Source of the DNA: Ricinus communis
Taxonomy: Eukaryota > Streptophyta > Magnoliopsida > Malpighiales > Euphorbiaceae
Length of the DNA stretch: 64,000 bases
Direction of reading: 5' to 3'
NCBI RefSeq assembly: GCF_019578655.1
Contig: NC_063259.1
Location: 3,150,001-3,214,000, forward strand
The translations under genes were made by a program, and so were the position numbers. Under the pieces are notes generated by a model. It worked only from the letters and a program-made list of their open reading frames with translations, searched no databases and had not been told where the DNA came from. Below are positions 11,295 through 21,863 of the stretch, piece by piece. Positions within the stretch are counted from its first letter, which is position 1. Each line of letters starts with the position of its first letter.

Positions 11295-12660
11295 ATGCCG
11301 AGGACTCGAGCAGTTGCAACAGCAGCAATGGCCCAAGAGGCCCAAGATGAAGTTTCTATCCAGTCGGCCCCAACATCACAGCCCGTGATACAAATAGGCG
11401 AGGTAGGCCTTGAGCAGCGGTCCAACAAAATAAAGGTGAGGTTCAGGAGGCACCCAAAGCTGGTGGAGTCCTAATTGGAGCTTTTATGTCTAGTATGACT
11501 AGGGTGTAGAGGGCCTTAGAGCAGTTTTTGGTCCTTCAACAGCAACAGGGTACTCAAGGTTCAAGGAGCCGCAATAGTAGGTATGCTATTGAGAATCTGG
11601 ACGAGGTCCCCATGTCTGAATATACTAAGTTGAGACCTATGGAGTTTGATGGGGTGTTAGAGGACCCTTTGGAATTTATAGACGAGGTGGAGAAATGAGC
11701 ACCGGATTTGTGCTGTTCAAACAAGAGGACCATCGAGTTGGTAGGTTTTTCTCTGAAGGGGATAGAGTTTCAATGGTTCAAGGATTACATCCGTCACTTT
11801 TTGGATGGTATGACATGGAGATAGTTCAGGGATAGGTTCAAAGAGTACTTCATTCCCTTCAATGTAAGGCAGGAGTATAGAGAAAGGTTTGAGAGGCTGG
11901 TTAAAAGAGACCTATCAATGGCAGAGTACAATAGGCAATTTATGCAGCTGAGCAGATATACGCCCTACGTTGTAAGGACTGAGGAGCAGAAGAATAGCAA
12001 GTACATTTCGAGTCTTGCTCCAGTCTAGGAGAAGCAGCTTCCTAAAGGTCACTGATATGGCTAGGTAGATAGAGATGACCCTGTGGGGGTTTGGCCAGGG
12101 GGTTGATGAAGGCAGGAAGAAGAAGACCAAGACTAAGGGTTAGAGTAGCGTGTAACCAGTAGTGTCGTTTTACGGCAGTGGAGGGTACTTCGAGGGTTCC
12201 GACCAGCAGTCCAGACAAAGAGGCTACTATACTCATAAGAAGGGTAAACAATCATAAGTGTAGCCGAGGATTTATGCCAGGACAGGGCTTTAGTGGTAGT
12301 GGGCAGAGTTTTGGTTACAGCAGTTTTAGTTATAGAACCAGCACTTGTCAAATGTACGGTAGGTCACATCAAGGACCGCGCCTACTTTTTAGCGGAGTCT
12401 ATTTTAGGTGTAGCGAGATGGATCATATGGCTTGAGCATGTCCTCATTATTTCAGTCAGCCAGCATTCTCTCAAGGCTCATCTATTAGCGTAGCCCGACC
12501 AGCTTTTTCTACAACTCTTGGTTTCTCTCAAGGTGGATCTCAGTTTGTCGGCCAGTGGGGTCGTGGTTTTGGAGGCAAGCCTTTATAAGGTAGATCAAGG
12601 GGCAGAGTTCAAGGTCAAGCTTCGGGCTCTCAGGAGTCAGGATGTGGTTAGGCTAAAGTG
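11295..12660 (+). pseudogene. gag pseudogene (Tekay-like chromovirus)
   Basis: The start is the ATG at 11295 (MPRTRAVATAAMAQEAQ...), matching the start of the related reversed copy near 21695. The first frame stops at 11472. A Gag core region follows at about 11630-12030, with recognisable pieces such as MEFDGVLEDPLEF, FKEYFIPFNVRQEYRERFE and MAEYNRQFMQLSRY, broken by in-frame stops (for example at 11697). Two zinc-knuckle remnants occur near 12341-12385 and 12395-12440; the first has lost a cysteine (TCQMYGRSHQG) and the second is interrupted by a stop (YFRCSEMDHMA). Gag would form the particle and bind the RNA. This copy cannot be translated whole. Confidence 0.8.
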
Positions 12661-12689
12661 TTCACTTCACCCATCAGGATGCGCGAGCC

Positions 12690-13020
12690 TCTAATGCTGT
12701 GGTGTCAGGTATTATTCTAGCCTGCTCTTCAGAGGCTAGAGTTTTATTAGACCCTGGGGCTACCCATTCTTTTGTATCTCCTAGTTTTACTTTAAGGTTG
12801 GGTGTTCAACCAGTTAGACTTCAGGTTCCTATGTCGGTTACTACGCTGTTAAGTGACGCCTTAAAGACAAATGTTGTGTTCTAGTCGTGTCTAGTGTTAG
12901 TTAAGGGTCGAGATCTGATTGCCAATTTGATTCTGTTAGATGTCATGGATTTTGATGTAATTTTAGGAATGGAGTAGTTGGCTATGCATTATGCCATGTT
13001 GGACTATCAGGAAAAGTAAG
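12690..13020 (+). pseudogene. retroviral-type aspartic protease remnant
   Basis: The frame at 12699-12884 contains LLDPGATHSFVSPSF, the active-site signature of gypsy proteases; the usual D-T/S-G-A is D-P-G-A here (Asp codon at 12750). The next piece, about 12900-12990, reads LIANLILLDVMDFDVILGME, the typical second half, after a stop at about 12884. It sits between gag and RT as expected for a fused gag-pol. Stops and the altered active-site neighbour indicate a dead enzyme. Confidence 0.75.
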
Positions 13021-13080
13021 TGACTTTTTGAATTCCAGGACACTCACAGTCTCATTTTAAAGGTGTAGATACCTACACCA

Positions 13081-14110
13081 TTGAATCTTGTGTCGGCCAT
13101 TACAGTAAACAGATGCTTCGCCGTGGGTGCTAGGGATACCTTGGCAGAAAAAGGTAGAGTTGAAGACATTCCTGTGGTTTGTGGGTTTCCCGATGTTTTT
13201 TCAGAAGAGTTACTAGGGTTACCGCCTGATAGGAAGATAGAGTTCTGCATTGATGTGGTACCAGGTACAACTACCATTTTTATGCCACCCTACCAAATGG
13301 CACTAGAAGAGTTAAAGGACCAAAAGGAGTAATTGCAGGATCTTCTAGATAAAGGTCTTATCAAACCTAGTATGTCTCTATGGGGCGCTCCTGTATTGTT
13401 CTTGAAGGAGAAAGATGGTACCTTGCATCTCTATATTGACTACCGACAGCTGAATAAAGCAACAATTCGCAATAAGTATCTACTTCCTTGTATTAATGTT
13501 CTATTCGATCAGCTTTAGAGAGCCATATGTTTTTGCAAGATTGATTTGCAATTGGGGTATCGCTAGTTGAAAATTCTCGAGGAGGACATTCCGAAGACAG
13601 CGTTCAAGATGCGTTATAGGCATTATGAGTTCTTGGCAATATCGTTTGGACTCACCAATGCTCCTGCAGCCTTCATGGATCTGATGAATCGGGTGTTCAA
13701 GCCTTTCTTGGATCACTTTTGTAATCGTATTTATTAACGATATCTTAGTGTACTCTAGATGCAAAGAAAAGTATGTGTGGCATTTGAGAATGGTACTTCA
13801 GACATTGAGGGAGCATCGGTTGTGTGCTAAGTTCCCCAAGTGAGAGTTTTGGTTAGAAAGTGTAGCTTTTCTGGGTCACGTTATGTCTAGAAAGGGTATT
13901 TAAATGGACTCCAAGAAAGTGAAAGCGGTGACTGATTGGCAGAGACCGCCCACAGTGAAAGAGATTAGCTTTTTGGGATTGACAGGCTATTAACATCGAT
14001 TTGTGCAACATTTTTCGAGGATAGCAGCGCCTTTAACTAGGCTGACTCAGAAGAATGTCAGATTCTAGTGGACTGATGCATGTGAAAGGAGCTTTTAGAG
14101 GCTGAAAGGT
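13081..14110 (+). pseudogene. reverse transcriptase pseudogene
   Basis: The N-terminal linker (FPDVFSEELLGLPPDRKIEF) lies at 13180-13250. The RT core continues with [20 protein letters not shown] and [15 protein letters not shown] (13385-13500), KIDLQLGYR (about 13535), and [20 protein letters not shown] (about 13630-13690). The catalytic box at 13730-13741 reads F-I-N-D instead of F-I/V-D-D and lies in a shifted frame, one base off from the preceding segment. Downstream GHVMSRKGI-like and LTGYxHRFVQHFSRIAAPLT-like pieces (13870-14040) belong to the RT thumb and connection region. Several stops (13330, 13516, 13564) and the lost catalytic Asp mean it is inactive. Confidence 0.82.
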
Positions 14111-14591
14111 TGTTAGACATCAGCTCCACTGTTGACCTTACCTTTTAGGACTAGTGGGTTCTCAGTGTATTGTCACGCTTGTAGAGTGGGTTTGGGTTGT
14201 ATTTTTGATGCAACATGGTAAGGTAGTGGCTCATACATCCAGGCAGTTAAAAAGGTATGAACAGAATTATCCTACTTATGACTCGGAGATGGCACCAGTA
14301 ATTTTTGCCCTTAAGATCTAGAGGCACTATCTCTATGGGGAGACGTGCGAGATATATACGGATCATAAGAGCTTGAAGTATATATTTTATCAGAAAGAGT
14401 TGAATCTAATGCAGAGAAGATGGTTGGAGCTTCTGAAGGATTATGATTGTATCATTCTCTACCATCCAAGTAAAGCAAATCTCGTGGCAGACGCCTTAAG
14501 CAAGAAGTCTGCAGGTTGCCTTGCTCACATTAGCATGGAGAAGAGACCTCTAACCAAAGAGTTCCATGAGTTGTACAACCAAGGGTTATAA
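14110..14591 (+). pseudogene. RNase H domain remnant (gypsy type)
   Basis: A first segment near 14160 reads [14 protein letters not shown], where the family has an Asp (YCDAS); here it is His. The second segment, 14340-14591, contains [32 protein letters not shown] and [13 protein letters not shown], the conserved C-terminal half of gypsy RNase H including the ADALS motif. It lies directly after RT and before integrase, as in all Ty3/gypsy pol genes. Frameshifts and the missing Asp argue against activity. Confidence 0.8.
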
Positions 14592-14689
14592 ATGGAGGTA
14601 TTGGAATCAGAGCATTGTTGACACATTTCAGGGTTAGGTCTGTACTTGTTGACAGAATTAAGTTAGCTAAAAATTAGGATCCGCAATTA

Positions 14690-15925
14690 GAAAAAATCTA
14701 AGAAGAAGTGTAGCAGGATCGAGTTAATGATTTTGTTATATATGATGGCGGTACTGTGTGTTCCCGATGTGGATAATCTCGGGAAGGAGATTTTAGAAGA
14801 GGCTCAGTACAACGCTTACAACGTCCACCTAGGTTCTACCAGGATGTATAATGATTTAAAAAGCATTTATTGGTAGAATGGGATGAAAAAGGATGTGGTA
14901 GAGTTTATTTCCAAGTGTTTGACATGTCAAGATGTTAAGTTGGAGCACCAAAAGATGTCAGGGTTATTGCAGCCGCTTCCCATACCGGAGTGAAAATGGA
15001 AAAGGATTACCATAGATTTTATGTCAGGTTTATCCAAGACTTCGGCTGGTTACGACTCTATTTGGGTAATTGTGGACCGATTGACTAAGTCAGCAAACTT
15101 TCTCCCTGTGAAGACTACTTATTCCGTGGCTAAGTATGCCAGGCTGTAGCTGGAGAGAATTGTCAGTCTTCACGGCGTTCCTGACTCTATAGTGTCTGAC
15201 AGGGGACTGCGATTCATTCGAGGTTTTGAAGGAAGCTACAAGAAGAGCTTGGTACTAGATTAGACTTCAGCACAACTTTTCACCCCTAGACTGATGGACA
15301 GTCGGAGAGGACAATTCAGACCTTGGAAGATAAGCTTTAGATGTGTGCAATAGATTTTGGTAGTCAGCGAGATTGGTACCTTCCATTGATTAATTTTTCT
15401 TATAATAATAGATACAATACGAGCATCGAGATGGCTCCTTACAAGGCACTATACGGCAGGAAGTGCAGATCTCTGGTGTGTTATGAAGAAGTTGGCGAAT
15501 GGAAGTTAGCAAGTCCAGAGTTGGTTCAAACTACTTCGGAGAAGATTCCTAGTATTTGTGAGCAATTGAAGACAGCTTTTAATAGGCAGAAGAGTTATGC
15601 AAATCCGAAATGGAAGCATGTGGAGTTCAGTGTTAGGGAGTATGTATTCCTGAAGGTGTTCCCTATGCGAGGCGTGATGCGGTTCTCTAAGAAAGACAAG
15701 TTGGCCCCTTGTTATATGGGACCCCTTGAGATTATTGACAGGATTAGAGAGGTAGCATACAAGTTAGACTTGTCGCCTAATTTCTCGCATGTGCATCCAG
15801 TATTTCACATATCCATGTTGGGGAAGTACATTTTGGACCCTTCGCACGAGTTGCAACCTCAATATGTGGAAGTGAGCGAAGACTTGACTTCCAAAGAGTG
15901 GCCAGTCATGATCGTGGATACTTAA
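14690..15925 (+). pseudogene. integrase pseudogene
   Basis: The zinc-finger region at about 14800-14950 retains the second His and the C-x2-C (CLTCQDVKLEH), but the first His appears lost. The core at 14990-15330 shows TIDFMSGLSKTSAGYDSIW and VDRLTKSANFLPVK, then SIVSDRG, then DGQSERTIQTLED, so the positions of the D-D-E triad can be traced, although stops separate them (for example about 15150, 15260, 15285, 15338). The C-terminal part (15341-15925) is open for 194 codons and includes MAPYKALYGRKCRS and FHISMLGKYILDPSHEL. Integrase would insert the cDNA copy. Confidence 0.82.
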
Positions 15926-16060
15926 GTTTGCTAACTGTGCTTTAAGCTTATACCGATGGTTAAGGTGTTGTTGCAGAATCATTCTACTAAGGAGTGTACC
16001 TAGAAAACTGAGCAGGAGATGAGAGATTCCCACCTTCATTTGTTTCAATCTTGAGGTAAG
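15890..16060 (+). pseudogene. chromodomain-like tail remnant
   Basis: After integrase the pieces EWPVMIVDT, MVKVLLQNHSTKECT and EQEMRDSHLHLFQS occur in one frame, broken by stops. They match the layout of the C-terminal chromodomain of plant chromoviruses (VKV-W...N/HS..EATWE.E..M...YP.LF). In that family the domain is thought to guide integration to particular chromatin. Its presence is the main reason for calling the element a chromovirus. Confidence 0.65.
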
Positions 16061-16095
16061 CTTGGGTCCTTCTATATTCGAGGACAAATTGTTTT

Positions 16096-16107
16096 AAGGG
16101 GGGAGGG
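16096..16107 (+). other. polypurine tract of Tekay-like element
   Basis: AAGGGGGGAGGG lies immediately 5' of the 3' LTR start (TGTGATACCC at 16108). It primes plus-strand DNA synthesis in LTR elements and fixes the 3' LTR boundary. Confidence 0.85.
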
Positions 16108-16800
16108 TGTGATACCCGTAAATTTTTATTTTTAATTTTCATATAGTTTCGGGGGTATTTTGGTAAATGAATAATTATATTATAGTTTCGGGGGTATTTT
16201 GAGCTTTTGATGAAATATTTTAATGATCAAATAATATAAGTACTATTTAAATTAATATTATCTAATAATTATATTATATCAATTTTTGGTAAATTTTAAA
16301 ATCAGTTTTGTGGTTTAATGAATAAATCAATTTTATTTATATTATCTTATTTAAAATACTCATTTTATATTTAACTTGAAATTAACTTACCCCAGATATT
16401 AAGAATTTATTTATTTTATATAGATATCATCACTATTATGATTTTAACTAGTTTTAAATTATTAGAATAAGAATTAAGTGGGTAAATCAGTACATGTAAA
16501 AATAATTTGGGTGTTATTGTAGCAATATATGTAAGGGGAGCTAATTTGCATTTTTCCATCTTTACTATTTTAAAATAATTACATTAAAACCCCCCATCCC
16601 CTTCTCCTTCATCCTCCCTTGACACCATCCCTTCCTCCTCCTCCCTACCCTCATTTCCACCGCCTACACCTCCTACAAGCCACTATAGATTTCTTCCTTC
16701 CCCCTCTTGTCATCGCCGCTGCCCTCTTCTTCTTCCTTTCTCACTGTTGGCGTCGAGCTAGGGGAGAGAGTTCCTCCTCCCTACTGCCACTGTTGATGTC
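16108..16800 (+). repeat. 3' LTR of Tekay-like element, left part
   Basis: It begins TGTGATACCCGTAA and aligns with the first ~680 bp of the 5' LTR (8424-9100), including the CT-rich tract and CTAGGGGAGAGAGTT. Homology stops near 16788, and after a short GTTGATGTC stretch the sequence switches to array monomers at 16801. Confidence 0.85.
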
Positions 16801-16964
16801 GTAAGAGCAGTTTGTAAATCTTAGAAAATAATCCCGTAATATGAGTATATTTGTGACTATAAGAAAACAACCCCGTAAAATGGGTATATTTATGAATATA
16901 AGAAAATAACTCCGTATGAGGGGTATATTTGTGAGTATGAGAAAATAATCCCGTAAAAGGGGTA
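16801..16964 (+). repeat. array patch inside the 3' LTR (about 4 monomers)
   Basis: GTAAGAGCAGTTTGTAAATC, GAAAATAATCCCGTAATATG and the following units are typical 39-bp monomers in the same orientation as the surrounding array. They replace the LTR segment equivalent to 9101-10785 (about 1.69 kb). At the right junction the array word GGTATTTTTC merges with the LTR word TTTTTCA, a short microhomology. Confidence 0.85.
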
Positions 16965-17323
16965 TTTTTCAGGTGACAGTTAGGTTCTCCGCCGTTTTGC
17001 GTTTGACAGCTAGACTTCCTTCTCCATCGAGCCTATTGTAAATAATTTATTCTTTTATATTTTTAGTTTTTAATTATTTAAAATTCTAGACTCTCAGTAG
17101 TAGTATACCTGATATATTACGTTTATTCTAGTCTGTAAGAAATTTGTGGAATATTGTTAATGTCTAGCTAGAGACTTGTGAATGGCATGTTGGACTAGTT
17201 TAATAGTATGTTTATATATGCATATCTGAAATTTCGACTAGTTAGGCTTACTACGCATCTTGGTGGCCCTAAGCCTACCCATTCTCCAGTGCCGAACATG
17301 GGCCCACAGATCGGGTCGTGACA
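16965..17323 (+). repeat. 3' LTR of Tekay-like element, right part
   Basis: It aligns with 10786-11167: GTTCTCCGCC, the TTGACAGC word, CCTATTGTAA, then TTAGGCTTACTACGC and the end GGGTCGTGACA at 17323. The array resumes directly with CAAACCGGTATGAGG. Confidence 0.82.
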
Positions 17324-20300
17324 CAAACCGGTATGAGGGGTATATTTGTGAGTATGAGAAAGCAACCCAGTAAAAGTGGTATATTTATTAATATGAGAAA
17401 ACAACCTGTAAAAGTGGTATATTTTTTAGTGTGAGAAAATAATTCTATAAAAAGGTTATATTTTTTAATAAGAGATAATAACCCTGTAAGAGGGGCATAT
17501 TTATTAATATTAGAAAACAACCCCGTAATTGGGGTATACTTGTAAGTATGAGAAGACAACCTTGTAAGAGCGATATATTTTTTAATATGAGAAAACAACC
17601 TTGTAAGAGGGATATATTTGAAAATATTAGAAAACAAACCTGTAATAGGGGTATATTTATGATTATGACAAAACAACCTCGTAAAAGGGATATATTCATT
17701 AATATGAGAAAAAAACCTCGTAAGAGGGGTATACTTGTAAGTATTTAAAAAAACCTCGTAAGAGCGCTATATTTGTATGTTTGAGATAATAACCCCGTAA
17801 AAAGGCCATTTTTATGAATATTAGAAAACAACCTAATTTAAGGGGTATATTTGTGAGTATGAGAAAGCAACCCCATAAAAAGAGTATATTCATGAATATG
17901 AGAAAAGCAACCTAGTAAAAGGGGTATATTTAAGAATATGAGAAAATAACCTATAAGAGGGGTATATTCTTAAATATGAGAAAACAATTCTGTAAAAGGA
18001 GTATGTTTTTTAATATGAGAAAACAACCTTAAAAAAGGGGTATATTTATGAGTATGAAAAAATAACCCTGTAAAAAGGGTATCTTTATGAACATGACCCG
18101 AATGAAGGGTATATCTGGGAGTATGAGAAAGCAATCCCGTAAGAGGGGTATATTTATAGATATTAGAAAACAACTTCGTAATAGGGGTATATTTTTTACT
18201 ATGAGAAAATAATCTCGTAAAAAGAATATATTTATGAATATCAGAAAACAAACGCATACAACGGGTATATTTGGGCATGTGAGAAAGCAACCTAGTAAAA
18301 GGGGTATATTTATGAATAAGAGAAAATAACCCCATAAGAGGGGTATTTTTTTAGTGTGAGAAAATAATTCTGTAAAAGGGGTATATTATTTTCCCTAAGA
18401 AAACGATTCGTAAGAGTGGTATATTTGTAAATATTAGAAAAAAATCCTGTAACAGAAGTATATTTGTGAGAATGAGAAAACAACCCTGTAAAAGGGGTAT
18501 ATTTGTTAATATGAGAAAACAACCTCGAAAGAGGGGTATATTTGTGAATATTAGAGAATAACCCCGTAATAGGGGTATATTTATAAGTATGAGAAAATAA
18601 TCCCGTAAAAAGGGTATCTTTATGAATATGAGAACACAACCTCGTATGAGGGGTATATTTGTAAGTATGAGAAAGCAATCCTGTAAGTGGGGAGATATTT
18701 ATAAATATTAGCAAAACACTGCGTATGAGGGGTGTATTTGTGAGTATGAGAACATAACCCCATAAAAGAAGTATATTTATGAATATGATGAAACAAATCG
18801 GTACGAGGGGTGAATTTGTGAGTATGAGAAAGCAACCCCATAAGAGTGGTATACTTTTTAGCATGATTAAGCAATTCCATAAAAGGGTTATATTATTTAA
18901 GATGAGAAAAAAACCCCGTAAGAGGGGTATATTTGTAAATATTAGAAAATAACACCGTAATAGGGCTATAATTGTGAGTAAGAGAAAACAATCCTATAAT
19001 AGGGGTATATATTTTAATATGAGAAAACAACCTCGTAACAGGGGTATACTTGTAACTATTAGAAAGCAATCCTGTAAGAGCAATATATTTGTAAGTTTGA
19101 GAAAACAACCCCGTAAAATGGACACATTTGTGAATATATGACAGCAACCCCGTATGAGGGGTATATTTATGAGTATGGGAAAGCAACCCCGTAAGAGGGG
19201 TATATTTATAAATATTAGAAAAAAACTGCGTAAGAGGAGGTATATTAGTGAGTATGAGAAAACAACCTCATCGAAAAGGGTATATTAATAAGTATGAGAA
19301 AACAACACCGTAAAAAGAGTATATTTATGGTTATGAGAAAACAAACATGTACGAGGGGTATATTTGTAAGTATGAGAAAGCAACCTAGTAAAAACGTTAT
19401 ATTTATGAATATGAGCAAACAACTCCATAAGAGGGGTATATTTTTTAGTATGAGAAAACAATTCCGTAAAACAAGTATATTTTTTTAATATGAGAAAACA
19501 ATACCATAAGAGGGGTATACTTATAAATATTAGAAAGGAACCTTGTAAAAAGGGTAGATTTGTGAGTATGAAAAAATAAACCCATAAAAGGAGTATATTT
19601 TTTAATATGAGAAAATAACACCGTAAGAGGGGTATATTTGTAAATATTAGAAAACAAACCCGTAAAGAGGTATATTAGTAAGTATTAGAAAACAACCTCG
19701 TCAAAAAAGGCATATTTATGAGTATGAGAAAACAACTCTTTAAGAGGGCTATCTTTGTGAGTAGGAGAAAACAATCCCGTTGAAAGGGCACTTTATGAAT
19801 ATGAGAAAACAACCCCGTAAGAGGGGTACATGTGTAATTATTTGAAAAGAACACCGTAACAGGGGTGCGTATGTGAATGTGGGAAAATAACCCCATAAAA
19901 AGAGTACATTTATGAACATGATGAACTAAACCGGTACGAGAGGTATATTAGTGAGTTTAAGAAAACAACCCACCAAAGGGTATATTTATGAATATAAGAA
20001 AACAACCCTAGAAGAGTCATATATTTTTTAGTATGAGAAAATAATTCTGTAAAATGGGTATAATTTTTAATATGAGAAAACAACCTCATAAAAAAGTATA
20101 TTTATAAATAGAAGAAAACAACCCCGTAGGAGGGGTATATTTGTACGTATGAGAAAACAACCTCGTAAAAGGAATATATTTATGAATATGAGTAAGAAAC
20201 CCTGTATGTGGGGGTATATTTTGTAGCATGAGAATACAATTCCATAGAAGGGGTATACCTTTTAGTATGAGAAAACAACCTTGTAAGAGGGGTATATTTA

Positions 20301-20559
20301 TAAATATTAGAAAATAACACCGTAACAGGGGTATATTTATGAGTATGAGAAGACAACCCTGTAAAAAGGGTATATTTTTTAATATGAGAAAACAATCCCG
20401 TAAGAGCGATATATTTGTAAGTTTGAGAAAACAACCCCGTAAAAAGGACACCTTTGTAAATACGTGAAAATAACCCCGTATAAGGAGTATATTTATGAGT
20501 ATGGGAAAGTAACCCGTAAGAGAGGTATATTTGTAAATATTAGAAAAAAAACCTGAAAC
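17324..20559 (+). repeat. 39-bp tandem array, + orientation, block 2
   Basis: Diverged + monomers. The AAAGCAACC subtype occurs at 17360, 17905, 18285, 18830 and 19378; the intervals 545, 545 and 548 bp give the clearest support for a 14-monomer higher-order unit, and 380 bp marks a shortened copy. Subtype order around 18240-18860 can be followed through one full cycle. No gene is present. Confidence 0.95.
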
Positions 20560-21863
20560 AGAAGTAGCAAGGATATGCTCGAGCCATATGACCCATCTCG
20601 GCACACCTGAAATAGGCTCCGCTAGAAGCTAGGACGGTCCTTGATGTCACCTGCTGTACATCTGACAGGTGCTAGCTCTAGAACTAGAGCTGTTGTAGCC
20701 AAAACTCTACCCACTGCTTCTGAAGCCCTGCCCTAGCATGAATTCTCTGCTACCCATCTTGTGAGTATGATAGCCTCTCTGCCCGACCTGCTAGTCGGAA
20801 CCTCAAGAGTAGCCTCTACTACTGTAATACGACATAGCTGGCTACGCACTAGATTGACCCTCAATCCTGGTCTTCTTCTTCCTGCCAGCATCAGTCCCTT
20901 AGTCAAATCCTCGCAAGGTCATCTCCATCTTCCTGGTCATATCAGTCACCTCTAGGAAGTTGCTCCACCTAGACTGAACCAAGGAGACAAACTCTGGACC
21001 AAGTCCTCGGTCCCTGTAGCATATGGCGCATACCTACTCAGCTGCACAAACTGCCTAGTGTACTGTGCCAGTGATAGGTCTCCCTGAACCAACCTCTAAA
21101 ATCTCTCTCTGTACTACTGCCTCACGCTAAAAGGGATGGAGTACTCCTCGAACCTGTCCCTAAACTGCCTCCACGACAACCTATCCAAAAAGGGGCGGAT
21201 ATAGTCCCTGAACTACTGAGACGTTATTCTCTTCATAGAAAAACTGGCCATCTCGATGGTCCTCTTATCAAAATAGTGCAAATCTGATGCCCTTTTCTCA
21301 ACCTCGTCCAGGAGGTCTAAAGGGTCCTCAGATGCCCCATCAAACTCTATGGGTCTTAGTTTAGTATACTTAGACATGGGAACCTCATCTGCATTACTGA
21401 TACCAGACACACTACCGCGATTGCCTGAACACTCGGCAGGCTGCTGCTGTTAAAATGCCAACAACTGCTCTAAAGCCCTCTGCATCCTAATCATACCAGC
21501 TACAAACCCTTCCATTGGGACTCCACCAGCACTGTGTGCCTCCTAAGCCTTGCCCTGATTTGGTTGGGCTGCCGCTCGAGGCCTACCTCGCCTCTAGGTA
21601 TTACCGGCTGGGGCTGGTGCGGCCGACTGAGTGAAAACCTCATCTTGGGCCTCTTGGGCCACTACTACTGCTGTAGCCGCTCAAGTCCTCGGCATAGCAA
21701 GGGCTGCAAATAACAGTAAGATATCAAACTTAATAGACTCTTTAATGTACATAGCAGATACTAGAATCAATAAAACATGGAAGGACATACTCGATTCCTA
21801 ACTCCGCAATAGTTGAGGAAGCTAACCTAGGTCGAAGAAAATCTAAACCTAGGCTCTGACACC
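20560..21863 (-). pseudogene. reversed gag fragment of a Tekay-like chromovirus
   Basis: Read on the - strand, the fragment starts at the primer site (GGTGTCAGAGCCTAGG, 21863 downward) and runs through a gag start at 21695 (MPRT, then an early stop) and the Gag core. An open piece at 21410-21213 reads DEVPMSKYTKLRPIEFDGAS and continues to MASFSMKRITSQ. The fragment ends near 20560 in the zinc-knuckle part. It is homologous to 11168-12450 of the element at 8424. No LTR is attached on either side. The array joins directly at both ends, so this is an isolated piece of element interior. Stops show that it is not functional. Confidence 0.8.

Larger units (their letters stand above)
8424..17323 (+). 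mobile_element. degenerate Ty3/gypsy chromovirus, Tekay/Del-like
   Basis: This is an LTR retrotransposon inserted into the array. It has a 5' LTR (8424-11167), a tRNA-Met-type primer site, gag, protease, RT, RNase H, integrase and a chromodomain-like tail in that order, a polypurine tract, and a rearranged 3' LTR (16108-17323). The domain order (integrase last), the chromodomain remnant, the primer site and the long LTRs (about 2.7 kb) fit the Tekay/Del chromovirus clade; that assignment is inference. Every coding region carries stops or frameshifts, so it is not autonomous. The flanking array resumes almost in register: CAACCC ends the left flank and CAAACC begins the right flank, consistent with a decayed target-site duplication. 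Confidence 0.9.

Noticed and set aside
12042..12351. Overlapping - strand frames within the gag region
   Set aside because: Shadows of the + strand gag and zinc-knuckle region; no independent motif.
16619..16804. 61-codon frame in the 3' LTR
   Set aside because: It is the CT-rich LTR tract and runs into the array patch; no conserved protein content.
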